Positions 1 through 7,273 of a DNA stretch of 29,925 bases are shown here, piece by piece. Numbering within the stretch: the stretch's first letter is position 1; every line of letters starts with the position of its first letter. The DNA is from Fimiplasma intestinipullorum (GTDB lineage: Bacteria > Bacillota_I > Bacilli_A > Erysipelotrichales > Coprobacillaceae), in assembly GCA_018715065.1 (NCBI GenBank), contig DVMJ01000045.1, positions 1 through 29,925 of the forward strand. Direction: 5' to 3'. Both the position numbers and the translations under genes were made by a program. The notes beneath the pieces were generated by a model. It was not told where the DNA came from. It saw nothing but the letters and a program-made list of their open reading frames with translations, and did no database searches.

Positions 1-15
1 CTACTCGGTTCCGAA

Positions 16-40
16 TAATGGTTTTCTACTAAAACCATTA
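16..40. repeat. perfect 10-bp inverted repeat
   Basis: TAATGGTTTT (16-25) and AAAACCATTA (31-40) are exact reverse complements around a 5-nt loop. There is no adjacent U-tract in either direction beyond the stem itself. It could be an operator, a weak terminator or a residue of a neighbouring element outside the window. Nothing in 1-140 codes for a recognisable protein. Confidence 0.5.
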
Positions 41-93
41 TAACATAGTTCATGGAGCACTACGCAGCAAGCTGCGGGGAAAGGCCCATTGAT

Positions 94-123
94 GCTATAG
101 ATTTGCTCTCGTAAATCTATAGC
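94..123. repeat. perfect 11-bp inverted repeat after the SDR gene
   Basis: GCTATAGATTT (94-104) pairs exactly with AAATCTATAGC (113-123) around an 8-nt loop. It lies 17 bases beyond the stop codon of the leftward SDR gene, where a terminator would be expected. Read leftward, the hairpin is followed by ATCAATGGG and not by a T-run, so it is not a textbook intrinsic terminator. A smaller hairpin, CGCAG-CAAG-CTGCG, sits at 63-76. Confidence 0.5.
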
Positions 124-140
124 TTATTCTATAGACAATC

Positions 141-992
141 TTAATGAACATTGAGTTGGTACATACCCGCTTTGATTGAAGCAATCACACCCCCATCGAT
201 CAACAGATCTATTCCAGTTATAAATGAAGCATCATCGCTTAATAAAAATTCTGCTGCCCTTGCTATTTCTTCTGATGTTCCAACCCTTTTAACAGGAGAA
301 CTATCAATCATTTTCTGATAAGAATCACCCGCTGCATTAAATTCATCATAAGCCAGCGGTGTAACAATAATTCCAGGACTGATCGTATTAATTCTAGCTT
401 TTTTATTCCCCCAAGTCGTCGCTGCAGCATTTCTAACTCTTAAATGATTCGCTCGTTTAGCTGTGATATATGCCGCACCCGAGTTTTGCATAGCTTTATT
501 TTGAATAAATTCAAGATTCTTTAATTCTGCTGTAGGAGTAGTCGCTAATTGATTTTCTACTTCTTCTGAAAATTCCATCATATATCCTGTCTGACTGGAA
601 ATAATCAAACCTGCTCCTCCTTCGTCAATGTACTCAGCAAATATATCAATAGCATTTGCAGTTGCAATCAAATCAAGATTAATAATATGTTCAGGTGCAG
701 CCTGATTGGGTGATGCTCCGGCAGTATCTATGAAGTATTTAATTTTACCTAATTGGCTTGCTCTTTGTGCAAATGCTCTCATTGAATCTTCATTTAAAGC
801 ATCAACTTTCATTGTCTCTACACTATATCCACTATATTTTAATTCATTCGCTCTATTCTTCAAATTTTCTTCATTAATATCGCCAATGAAGATTGTTTTT
901 CCTGCGCCAACTCTTTTAACAATCGCCGTTCCCATGCTACCGGCACCTAATAAAACGACAACTTTTTTATTTTCATTTCTATCAAATATCAT
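141..992 (-). CDS. short-chain dehydrogenase/reductase (SDR)
   Basis: This 283-residue protein is a Rossmann-fold NAD(P)-dependent oxidoreductase of the SDR superfamily; the substrate cannot be told. Visible motifs are the nucleotide-binding GAGSMG at residues 16-21, the active-site serine region IISSQ near 131, the catalytic pair Y175-x3-K179 in AAYITAK, and the C-terminal IDGG. An ISPGII segment matches the SDR consensus after strand 6. The ATG is preceded by a strong TAGGAGG site. It is the last gene of a leftward cluster, 12 bases after the flavodoxin gene. The NAG motif typical of many classical SDRs reads TAGAS here, so it is a somewhat divergent member. The sequence is strikingly AT-rich: 17 of 60 bases are G or C at 481-540 by hand count. 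Confidence 0.9.
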   Translation of the reverse strand: MIFDRNENKKVVVLLGAGSMGTAIVKRVGAGKTIFIGDINEENLKNRANELKYSGYSVETMKVDALNEDSMRAFAQRASQLGKIKYFIDTAGASPNQAAPEHIINLDLIATANAIDIFAEYIDEGGAGLIISSQTGYMMEFSEEVENQLATTPTAELKNLEFIQNKAMQNSGAAYITAKRANHLRVRNAAATTWGNKKARINTISPGIIVTPLAYDEFNAAGDSYQKMIDSSPVKRVGTSEEIARAAEFLLSDDASFITGIDLLIDGGVIASIKAGMYQLNVH

Positions 993-1004
993 TCTTTTCT
1001 CCTC

Positions 1005-1520
1005 CTAAAGTCCTAATTGATCTAACCAATTTCGAATTTCATCATCACAGTGATTCACATCATCACCATTGATGGCCAATCCTTCTTTCACAGTGGCAGT
1101 CGGACACAATCTCTTAATATCGCGTATTGCATTCGAAAATCCACTACCACCATGCGTAACAAGCGGACAAATGATTTTCTGATCAAAATCATCACTTTCT
1201 AAAAAAGTAAATAATGCCATAGGCATCGTTGTCCACCAGTTAGGAAAAGCTAAAATAATATGACTATATGCTTCCATATGCTCTACTTTTTTGGTTAATG
1301 CTGGCCTAGCATTTTCCTCAAATTCTTTTCTAGCAACTTGAATTTTCTCCATATGATTATCAGGATACTTTTTTACAGTATCTATATAAAACAAATCACT
1401 TGGAATCATCTGATGTATTTTTCTAGCCACCACTTCTGTATTTCCAACTTCTAAATACCCTATTGTGCCATGCGTGTAATTTTCTCCTGCATGAGAAAAA
1501 TAAGCAATTAATGTTTTCAT
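1005..1520 (-). CDS. flavodoxin
   Basis: This 171-residue protein matches the flavodoxin fold found in small cytosolic FMN electron carriers. It opens with MKTLIAYFSHAGENY, the usual first strand and phosphate-binding loop, although the loop is extended by TIGYLEVGNT before the NTE helix. FPNWWTTMP near residue 95 matches the flavin-contacting loop of this family, and LVTHGGSGF near 120 matches the second flavin-contacting loop. A TAAGGAGG ribosome site lies just upstream. The start codon overlaps the stop of the preceding SnoaL-like gene (ATGA at 1520-1517), which implies translational coupling. I infer that it transfers electrons for the neighbouring reductases; the partner is unknown. Confidence 0.9.
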   Translation of the reverse strand: MKTLIAYFSHAGENYTHGTIGYLEVGNTEVVARKIHQMIPSDLFYIDTVKKYPDNHMEKIQVARKEFEENARPALTKKVEHMEAYSHIILAFPNWWTTMPMALFTFLESDDFDQKIICPLVTHGGSGFSNAIRDIKRLCPTATVKEGLAINGDDVNHCDDEIRNWLDQLGL

Positions 1521-1879
1521 AAATCCTCCTTACCGGTCAAAAGATAACGACCATTGATTTTCATATAATATTGATTAATGGGTAATCTCCATGTTCCTGT
1601 TATCCCATAGACCTTCGCTTTTAATTCACTCATACCTGTCAAATGAAGATATGGTTTTTCATAGGTGATCCTTACTTCTAACAAATTAGACTGATAATAG
1701 TTGAGAATGCCATTTTTGATATCATCAAAGAATTCATCCCTTGTTTGTTTCTTGCCTGACATGTGCGTAAAAATGACTGATTCACGCGTCAGTTTTCTTA
1801 ACTGATCCATATCTTTATCAATCATTGCCTGCTGAAAAGATTGATAAGTCTCTAGTACCATTTTTTCTTCTTGACTCAT
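1517..1879 (-). CDS. SnoaL/NTF2-like protein
   Basis: This protein of about 120 residues has the alpha+beta make-up of the SnoaL/NTF2-like superfamily. An N-terminal helix contains YQSFQQAMIDKDMDQLRKL, followed by SVIFTHMSGKKQTRDEFF and a C-terminal sheet with YYMKINGRYLL. In this superfamily the fold forms a small cone-shaped pocket used by diverse enzymes and binding proteins. I chose the ATG at 1879 (MSQEEK). An in-frame TTG at 1900 would add seven residues inside the preceding gene, but it has no ribosome site. The ATG lies one base after the TAG of the aldo-keto reductase gene, so coupling is likely. Its function is not known; it travels with redox genes. Confidence 0.8.
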   Translation of the reverse strand: MSQEEKMVLETYQSFQQAMIDKDMDQLRKLTRESVIFTHMSGKKQTRDEFFDDIKNGILNYYQSNLLEVRITYEKPYLHLTGMSELKAKVYGITGTWRLPINQYYMKINGRYLLTGKEDL

Positions 1880-1880
1880 A

Positions 1881-2828
1881 CTATCCCAACAAACTTTCAA
1901 TATGATTCATCTCATCTTTTGTTAAAGATACATTTTCGGCCTTGATATTTTCTTCAATACGCGTCGTCTTCCTACTTCCAGGGATAGGCACGATCCATGA
2001 TTTTTTGTTGATCATCCAAGCTAAGGATATCTGTGCCGCTGTCGCATTTTTTAAAGCTGCTAATTCAGTGATATACTCTAGCAACTGCTTGTTTTTATCA
2101 AAACTACTATCTTTAAACCAGTCCACATCATTGCGATAGTCACCACTTTCGAAAGTCTGTCCTTTCTGATACTGATTACTTAAAAATCCCTTTGCTAACG
2201 GACAACAGGAAACTAGACCAATACCAAGTTTCTCTAATTCATCAAGATATGTATCATCGTGTACGAGTAAATTATATACATTTTCTACAGCAGTTACTGG
2301 ACATACTGCATGTGCTCTTTTGACATAATCGATATCAGCCATCGATATGCCCCAATGCTTTATTTTACCTTGTTGTATCAATTCCTTCATTACTTCTGCC
2401 ACTTCTTCTGGACCAACATTAGGATCCAAACGATGCTGATAATATAGATCAATATAATTTGTCTGCAGGCGTTTTAATGATCCTTCTAATGATTTCAAAA
2501 TAACTTCTTTTGACGAATCAACAATGAGATCAGGATGTTCCGGGTTCTTCGAATAATCAAACGAGACACCAAACTTTGTTGCTATCACAACATTTTCTCT
2601 GACATCTTTTAAAGCCATCCCAACTATTTTTTCATTATGATGAATATCTTCTTTAAAACCATATGTTTCAGCGGTATCAAAAAAGGTATAGCCAAGTTCA
2701 TAAGCTTTTTTGATGATGGTGATAGCATTCTCTGTATCTACAGGCTTACCATTTGCATGTGAAAGCCCCATACACCCAAAACCAATCTTTGATACTTTTA
2801 AATGATTTCCTAAAATTGTTTCACTCAT
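1881..2828 (-). CDS. aldo-keto reductase
   Basis: This 315-residue protein is a TIM-barrel NADPH-dependent aldo-keto reductase of the YakC/AKR13-like type. It opens with VSKIGFGCMGL. The catalytic tetrad is visible as D51 and Y56 in FFDTAETYG, K85 in IATKFG, and the histidine in YYQHRLD at about 132. The C-terminal VPIPGSRKTTRIEEN matches the cofactor-phosphate-binding segment of this group. An AGGAGGG ribosome site precedes the ATG. It is the promoter-proximal gene of the leftward cluster and divergent from the LysR gene, which is the usual layout for a LysR-controlled target. The physiological aldehyde or quinone substrate is unknown. Confidence 0.92.
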   Translation of the reverse strand: MSETILGNHLKVSKIGFGCMGLSHANGKPVDTENAITIIKKAYELGYTFFDTAETYGFKEDIHHNEKIVGMALKDVRENVVIATKFGVSFDYSKNPEHPDLIVDSSKEVILKSLEGSLKRLQTNYIDLYYQHRLDPNVGPEEVAEVMKELIQQGKIKHWGISMADIDYVKRAHAVCPVTAVENVYNLLVHDDTYLDELEKLGIGLVSCCPLAKGFLSNQYQKGQTFESGDYRNDVDWFKDSSFDKNKQLLEYITELAALKNATAAQISLAWMINKKSWIVPIPGSRKTTRIEENIKAENVSLTKDEMNHIESLLG

Positions 2829-2926
2829 TTTATCCCTCCTCTTTCCAATGTTATTGTACTATGTTATAATCTAAATATCCAATAGATAAATCAGATGATC
2901 AATCGAATATTTAAATAGGAGAGTTT
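2829..2926. promoter_or_regulatory. divergent promoter region, aldo-keto reductase / LysR
   Basis: This is the 98-bp gap between divergent start codons. For the rightward LysR gene a TATAAT at 2865-2870 has TTTCCA 17 bases upstream at 2842-2847. For the leftward gene I see only weaker matches. A TGATCA palindrome at 2896-2901 lies in the gap, as operators of LysR-type regulators often do, but I see no clear T-N11-A dyad. The ribosome site AGGAG precedes the ATG at 2927. Confidence 0.5.
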
Positions 2927-3814
2927 ATGAACAAAAGACAAGTAGAATGCATACTCGATTTGAGAAAGACCTTAAACTTCAGCAACACTGCTGACAATCT
3001 GTATCTCTCTCAATCGACGATCTCATATGCAATCAAGAGTGCTGAAGAAGAAATCGGTTTTAATATTTTCTTTCGAAACGGTAAAAGTGTTTCTATGACA
3101 CCAGCGGGGATTCAATTTTGTATTGCTCTTGAAAATTTACATAAGCAGTATCAAACCACCATTAACCAATGCCAGAATTTATCACGCAAGTATGATATGG
3201 ATATCAGTATTTCCATACCATTCCGAAGTAGTATCTATTATCTCAGCGATGCCATCGCTATTTTTAAACAAAAACATCCCAATATTTCTATTACAGCACT
3301 CTTTAATCCTGGCAATTGCCTTGAAAAATTTTTAATGAATGAGGGTGATATTTGTTTTACTTCTAAAGACAGTATTAAAAGAATTTCAAATATTAAGATC
3401 TATTCTTTATTCAAATCTCATTTCTATCTTGTATCAAGAAAAGATGATCCTTTAGCATCTAAATCATTAATTACTGCAAAAGATTTAGAAGGTAGAACAT
3501 TAATGATCGGCGGTCCATCTCCAAAACAGCTTCTCAACATTCAACAATCAATCATCAAAAATTATGAAGTGGATTATTTTAATAGTACCAGTCATGATAC
3601 GACGCTATTAAATGTCGCTGCTAATAATGGAGTATGCATCTCACCAGGATTATTGAATGATCATAACCACGAATTTGCCTGGACCAAATATGATAGTGAT
3701 GAATATATAGAATATGTTTTATGTATTCATGAAAACAATACGAATCCCTATATTGAAGCATTCGTTCAATTACTATGTGAAATGTATAAAGCGCATCCGG
3801 AACTGAAGATTTAA
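2927..3814 (+). CDS. LysR-family transcriptional regulator
   Basis: This 295-residue protein has the LysR architecture: an N-terminal winged helix-turn-helix (residues 1-60, with TADNLYLSQSTISYAI as the recognition region and MTPAG after the wing) followed by a periplasmic-binding-protein-like effector domain. LysR proteins usually bind between themselves and a divergent target and respond to a small molecule. Here the target would be the aldo-keto reductase, SnoaL, flavodoxin and SDR cluster. It is one of the few genes left of the origin that is transcribed toward it. The inducer cannot be deduced. The helix-turn-helix carries QSTISYAI where QPTLSRQI is common, which is within family variation. 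Confidence 0.9.
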   Translation: MNKRQVECILDLRKTLNFSNTADNLYLSQSTISYAIKSAEEEIGFNIFFRNGKSVSMTPAGIQFCIALENLHKQYQTTINQCQNLSRKYDMDISISIPFRSSIYYLSDAIAIFKQKHPNISITALFNPGNCLEKFLMNEGDICFTSKDSIKRISNIKIYSLFKSHFYLVSRKDDPLASKSLITAKDLEGRTLMIGGPSPKQLLNIQQSIIKNYEVDYFNSTSHDTTLLNVAANNGVCISPGLLNDHNHEFAWTKYDSDEYIEYVLCIHENNTNPYIEAFVQLLCEMYKAHPELKI

Positions 3815-3930
3815 ACGATCGTATCTGAATGCCATTGCTTCTCTTACTGTACGCACAATGGATCTTAGATTCAAATGATTCAATTATCCCTAAAAAAATT
3901 TACCATTCTCAAAATCATGCCTCTTTCTAA

Positions 3931-3990
3931 ATAAAAAGACGTCTTTACTTTGCTTAACCGTATGATCAAAGTAAAAACGTCTATTTTTAT
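3931..3990. terminator. bidirectional terminator between LysR and RpiR genes
   Basis: A long imperfect inverted repeat pairs ATAAAAAGACGTCTTTACTT (starting at 3931) with its near-complement ending at 3990. The A-rich outer arms give a U-tract in both directions. The TAA of the leftward RpiR gene (3989-3987) lies inside the right arm. The region 3815-3930 between the LysR stop and this hairpin shows no gene or other structure. Confidence 0.8.
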
Positions 3991-4751
3991 TTGATTTCAT
4001 CTTCAACACAATTACTCAGCCTGGCATATTCCTGGGCAATGAGTCCCGCAATAAACTGTAGCTGATAGGGATGTGAAAGCTGATCGTGATTGGAGTCAAA
4101 CAGGATCACATGATCAATATAGGCAGGATACTCCCTGGCTTCGCCGGTAATCATCCAGATTTCCGGATCATTTAATTTTTTCTTTTTGGCACGCAATTCT
4201 TCATCGTTAAAGTAGGTCCCTGTATAAGAAAAGATGACGATGAGATCGGCTTGCGTTGTTTGATCTAAATAATCCATTTGACTGGCATAAGCGACTTGTG
4301 TATAGACCTGTTTTCCAAGCATCAGCAGATCAACCTGTAAATTAAGGGCTACCGTTCCTGCCTTTAAAAGCCCAAAGATAGCCACGCGTTCGTGCTCTTT
4401 GATGGAAAGACATAGTTGCTTAATACTGGATAGATCAATGGACGTCGCCACTTGTCTGATACAGTCCTGAACATGTCTGGTGTAAACATCCAAAGAACTT
4501 TCCTCAAAAAAGAGTTCTGTTCCTGTCAGCAGTTCTCTTAATTCTGCATAATCACGTAAGCCGATCTCTTTGCAAAAGCGCGAGATCGAACTGACTGCCA
4601 CGTGGCATTGGTGCGCCATGTCTTTTATGCCCATATCTCTAACCTCATCTAAATGCGCTAAAATATAAGAAGCAATCTGACTGTTGGTCGCATCGGCTTT
4701 TTCACTGGCGATCGTACTCAAAAAGACAATGGGTAATTTGGGATAGATCAT
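3987..4751 (-). CDS. RpiR/MurR-family regulator with SIS domain
   Basis: This 254-residue protein has the RpiR layout. An N-terminal helix-turn-helix spans roughly residues 20-77, including VAVSSISRFCKEIGL, the family's most recognisable stretch. A SIS sugar-phosphate-binding domain follows at roughly 115-245, with VAIFGLLKAGTVA and IVIFSYTGTYF. Members repress or activate sugar and amino-sugar genes in response to phosphosugars. It is the third gene of a leftward unit after two DJ-1 proteins (18-base gap), and the divergent neighbour at 6105 is a PTS IIB-like protein, which fits sugar-phosphate sensing. The SIS domain keeps the SYTG version of the usual S-x-S/T-G loop. The ribosome site is G-rich (AAAGGGGGC). 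Confidence 0.9.
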   Translation of the reverse strand: MIYPKLPIVFLSTIASEKADATNSQIASYILAHLDEVRDMGIKDMAHQCHVAVSSISRFCKEIGLRDYAELRELLTGTELFFEESSLDVYTRHVQDCIRQVATSIDLSSIKQLCLSIKEHERVAIFGLLKAGTVALNLQVDLLMLGKQVYTQVAYASQMDYLDQTTQADLIVIFSYTGTYFNDEELRAKKKKLNDPEIWMITGEAREYPAYIDHVILFDSNHDQLSHPYQLQFIAGLIAQEYARLSNCVEDEIK

Positions 4752-4769
4752 CCATCCGCCCCCTTTCGC

Positions 4770-5321
4770 TTACTTTCCTCCAGCAAAATTATACAACATT
4801 CGCTCCTTTAATTCACGCACATCCTTACCTAAAACTTCAGCTAGCTTAAAGGCAAAAGGATAAGGTGTCGCAGGCCCTTGACTGGTAATCAGATGGTCAT
4901 CCACAACCACGACATCATCCTTGAAAATCGCTCCTTCCAGCTTTTCAGCGTACCCCGTATAACCGGTCATCTGTTTTCCTTGGATCACATCGGCCTCCTT
5001 GAGCACTAAGGTACCTGAACACATTGCGGCGAGATATTTGTGTTGTGCATTGAAATAACGCACTAAACGAATAACTTCAGGATTGGTGCGCAGATTGTCT
5101 CCCCCAGGACGTCCTCCTGGAATCACTAACATATCATAATCTTTGATTTCTTCACCAAAGATCCGGTCAGCTTTGATCTTCATCTTCTGCATGCCTAAGA
5201 CAAAACCTTCACTAAAGGCAAACGTATGACAGACAAGCCCTGCTCTTCTTAAAATATCGACAATGGTGATTGTTTCGCTCTCTTCAAAACCTTCTGCCAT
5301 CAATACTGCCACTTTTGTCAT
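4770..5321 (-). CDS. DJ-1/PfpI family protein (downstream copy)
   Basis: This 183-residue protein belongs to the class I glutamine amidotransferase-like DJ-1/PfpI/YajL group. The nucleophile-elbow cysteine is C101 in AAMCSGT and the supporting glutamate lies in GFEESE near residue 14. VIPGGRPGG near 67-74 is the family loop. Known members act as chaperones, glyoxalase-like or deglycase-like proteins in carbonyl or oxidative stress; which applies here is unknown. I prefer the ATG at 5321 (MTKVAVLMAEG). It lies 9 bases after AAGGAGG and aligns exactly with the start of the neighbouring paralogue. The upstream ATG at 5330 directly abuts the ribosome site with no spacer. Confidence 0.9.
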   Translation of the reverse strand: MTKVAVLMAEGFEESETITIVDILRRAGLVCHTFAFSEGFVLGMQKMKIKADRIFGEEIKDYDMLVIPGGRPGGDNLRTNPEVIRLVRYFNAQHKYLAAMCSGTLVLKEADVIQGKQMTGYTGYAEKLEGAIFKDDVVVVDDHLITSQGPATPYPFAFKLAEVLGKDVRELKERMLYNFAGGK

Positions 5322-5322
5322 A

Positions 5323-5883
5323 TTATTCATCCTCCTTCACATCAAATGCATTGAAATAGACCATTCTCTTCTTCACGGCTAAGGAATCGCCGCCTAAAAC
5401 ATCTACCAGTTTATAGGCAAAGGCATAAGCGGTTGCCGGTCCTCGACTCGTAATTAAGTTGCCATCGACCACGACCTTATCTGTCAAGTAATGTCCTTGT
5501 TTGATTTTCTTGTCATAACCGACATAAGCCGTATAATTTTTACCTTCCAGTACGCCCGCTCTCTCTAAAGCAATCGGTGCTGCACACATTGCTGTCACAT
5601 ATTTTCCTGCCTCATTCATGCACTTCAAGATATCCATGACCACTTCACTGTTGCGTAAGGCATCGGCCCCACCATATCCGCCTGGCAGGATCACCATATC
5701 GTAATCCTTCACTGCTTCACTTAAGATGCCATCACAGTCGACCACAACACCATGCGCCCCTTCGACTTCCTGGCTAAAACCGATCATATCGCATTGAAGA
5801 TTAGCGCGACGTAAAATATCCACGATGGTTAAGGTCTCCCCTTCTTCAAAACCGTGAGCAATCAAAATAGCTGCTTTTTTCAT
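5323..5883 (-). CDS. DJ-1/PfpI family protein (upstream copy)
   Basis: This 186-residue paralogue of the next gene shares the same opening (IAHGFEEGETLTIVDILRRA) and fold. The elbow cysteine is C100 in TAMCAAP and the glutamate lies in GFEEGE near residue 14. VILPGGYGG near 64-72 is the family loop, and LITSRGPATAYAFAYKLV near the C-terminus is nearly identical in kind to the paralogue, so the pair arose by tandem duplication. It is the first gene of the unit; an AAGAGGAGG ribosome site and a promoter at 5910-5938 lie upstream. Protective roles against reactive aldehydes are known for the family; specificity is not readable. Confidence 0.92.
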   Translation of the reverse strand: MKKAAILIAHGFEEGETLTIVDILRRANLQCDMIGFSQEVEGAHGVVVDCDGILSEAVKDYDMVILPGGYGGADALRNSEVVMDILKCMNEAGKYVTAMCAAPIALERAGVLEGKNYTAYVGYDKKIKQGHYLTDKVVVDGNLITSRGPATAYAFAYKLVDVLGGDSLAVKKRMVYFNAFDVKEDE

Positions 5884-5909
5884 ATACCTGACCTCCTCTT
5901 TCTGTCTTT

Positions 5910-5938
5910 AGTTTAGAGCTTTATCCCCTTACTCTCAA
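5910..5938 (-). promoter_or_regulatory. predicted sigma-A promoter for the DJ-1 / RpiR unit
   Basis: On the minus strand, TTGAGA (5938-5933) is followed after 17 bases by TAAACT (5915-5910). The start codon at 5883 follows at a suitable distance with a good ribosome site between. This is a match by eye only. Confidence 0.5.
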
Positions 5939-6033
5939 TGGATTTCCAGATTTAAGAAATCAAATCCTATTTGCATCCAAACGGGGGATTGAGGACAAAT
6001 ATGCAAATGAGATTTGAAAGATGTCAAAGTGAC

Positions 6034-6062
6034 TTGGCGAAATCAAAGGGCTGGACTATACT
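6034..6062 (+). promoter_or_regulatory. predicted sigma-A promoter for the IIB-like gene
   Basis: TTGGCG (6034-6039), a 17-base spacer and TATACT (6057-6062) form a good match to the vegetative consensus. The predicted RNA would begin near 6069 and carry an AAGGAG ribosome site at 6074-6079 that serves the short leader ORF starting at 6081 or 6084. Confidence 0.6.
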
Positions 6063-6080
6063 AAAGCTTGTTGAAGGAGT

Positions 6081-6104
6081 GTGATGATGATGGAAGAGAA
6101 ATGA
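6081..6104 (+). CDS. 7-codon leader ORF abutting the IIB-like gene
   Basis: GTG-ATG-ATG-ATG-GAA-GAG-AAA-TGA directly follows a clear AAGGAG site. Its TGA ends at 6104, immediately before the ATG at 6105. The large gene has only the purine-rich GGAAGAG inside this mini-ORF as its own ribosome site. Translation of the main gene may therefore depend on termination of the leader. Alternatively, it is a chance product of a poor start region. No regulatory precedent is known to me. Confidence 0.4.
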   Translation: MMMMEEK

Positions 6105-6683
6105 ATGACCCAAATCTTCTACAAATGGACAAGTCAGATGAAACATGCCTGCTTATGTGAGAATGAAAAGACCATTTGTTTTTGTAATGAAACCTATCAT
6201 GCCCATGTCATCTTTCATGTTCAGTTAAGTACGATTGAACTCGTGATTCAAAATAAGCAAACGGAAGAAACGGAATTCTACCTGCACTTCGAAGCAAAGG
6301 ATTTTAAGACCACCAAAGAAAATTTGCAGGCCTTCTTTTCTTACCTGGATGGTCAGCATCCGCATGCAGAGTCAATCACTGTGAAAGATAAACAGATTCG
6401 TCGCATTCTGATCAGCTGTACTTCGGGCTTCACGAGTGCCTATTTTGCCAACCTGATGCAGGCAATGTTCGATACGAAAAAACAAGCCATCACGGTGGAT
6501 GCCTTGCCGATTACGGAATTAGAAAGCCAGATCGATCACTATGACTATGTGCTGCTGGCACCGCAGATTGCTTATCTCTATCCTCAGCTGACTCAAAAGT
6601 ATGGAAAAAAGATCCTGCGTATCACTGCGATGGATTTTGCGACTGGTGATGTCAAGCATGCTTTGAGTCAGTTACCAAGCTAA
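6105..6683 (+). CDS. orphan PTS lactose/cellobiose IIB-like protein with Cys-rich N-terminus
   Basis: Residues 98-192 of this 192-residue protein resemble a PTS EIIB of the lactose/cellobiose type. RRILISCTSGFTSAYFANLM carries the phosphorylatable-type Cys105 after the first strand. YDYVLLAPQIAYLYPQL matches the later strand and loop where IIB proteins have VLLGPQVRYL. Residues 1-95 form a domain I do not recognise, with two C-x-C pairs (C16/C18 and C25/C27) and H32/H34 nearby, suggestive of metal binding. No IIA or IIC gene is in the window. The gene is divergent from the DJ-1/RpiR unit, so RpiR may control both. A sensory role is possible; transport is unlikely without partners. Confidence 0.65.
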   Translation: MTQIFYKWTSQMKHACLCENEKTICFCNETYHAHVIFHVQLSTIELVIQNKQTEETEFYLHFEAKDFKTTKENLQAFFSYLDGQHPHAESITVKDKQIRRILISCTSGFTSAYFANLMQAMFDTKKQAITVDALPITELESQIDHYDYVLLAPQIAYLYPQLTQKYGKKILRITAMDFATGDVKHALSQLPS

Positions 6684-6710
6684 AAAGCGATTCTTTAAGA
6701 GTCGCTTTTT
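6682..6710. terminator. bidirectional terminator between convergent genes
   Basis: AAAAAGCGA (6682-6690) pairs with TCGCTTTTT (6702-6710), and the stem extends inward through TCT/AGA with one wobble pair. The A-run and T-run supply U-tracts for both directions. It overlaps the stop codons of both convergent genes (6681-6683 and 6697-6695). Confidence 0.9.
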
Positions 6711-7255
6711 CGTTTATCCTTGAAAGAGAGACATTGACCGAGGACTCCTCCTAAGGATAGATATTCATAATTAGGAAAATCAAAGAGAACGGGTGCTACT
6801 TTCGTATAATCGATCTTGCCTTCTTCATTCAACGCAGCTTCATCGACAAATGTCTCTTCGATCTGGATAATAAAATTATCAAAATTCTGATAACTGTAAA
6901 TGTCAACAACTTTTCCAGTAATCGTCAAACGCGCTTCATCGATCATTGGGACTCCTGTTTTGCTCATGGTATAGGCAAAGACATCAGATTTATCTACTTT
7001 ATGTCCACTGACACTGCCCACATAATCAGCCTTGTCAAGCATGTTTGCATTCACTAGATTAATAGATAAACGGCCGTTCTCTCGAATGCCTTCATTGGTA
7101 TAATGCGGTTTAGCGAGACTGACTAACACGCTGTCATGACTCACGATGCCTACATGCGCAACCAGCACCCAGTTCGGTCTTTCATTGACCATTGCCCCGA
7201 TCACAACGACCGGAGTCGGATATAAAGCTAAAGCTTTTCCAATATTTTTCTTCAT
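6695..7255 (-). CDS. flavin reductase-like FMN-binding protein
   Basis: This 186-residue protein fits the flavin reductase-like split-barrel family. It begins with the short N-terminal ALYPTPVVVIGAMVN, followed by PNWVLVAHVGIVSHDSVLVSLAKPHYT, where the family has its flavin-phosphate region. ENGRLSINLVN and KVDKSDVFAYT follow as in related proteins. Members bind FMN and reduce it or pass electrons on. It is the last gene of the seven-gene leftward operon, 18 bases after the peptidase-like gene, and ends inside a terminator stem. It may supply reduced flavin to the flavoprotein at 8001, but that is inference. Confidence 0.88.
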   Translation of the reverse strand: MKKNIGKALALYPTPVVVIGAMVNERPNWVLVAHVGIVSHDSVLVSLAKPHYTNEGIRENGRLSINLVNANMLDKADYVGSVSGHKVDKSDVFAYTMSKTGVPMIDEARLTITGKVVDIYSYQNFDNFIIQIEETFVDEAALNEEGKIDYTKVAPVLFDFPNYEYLSLGGVLGQCLSFKDKRKSDS

Positions 7256-7273
7256 TTGTCATCCATTCCTTTC

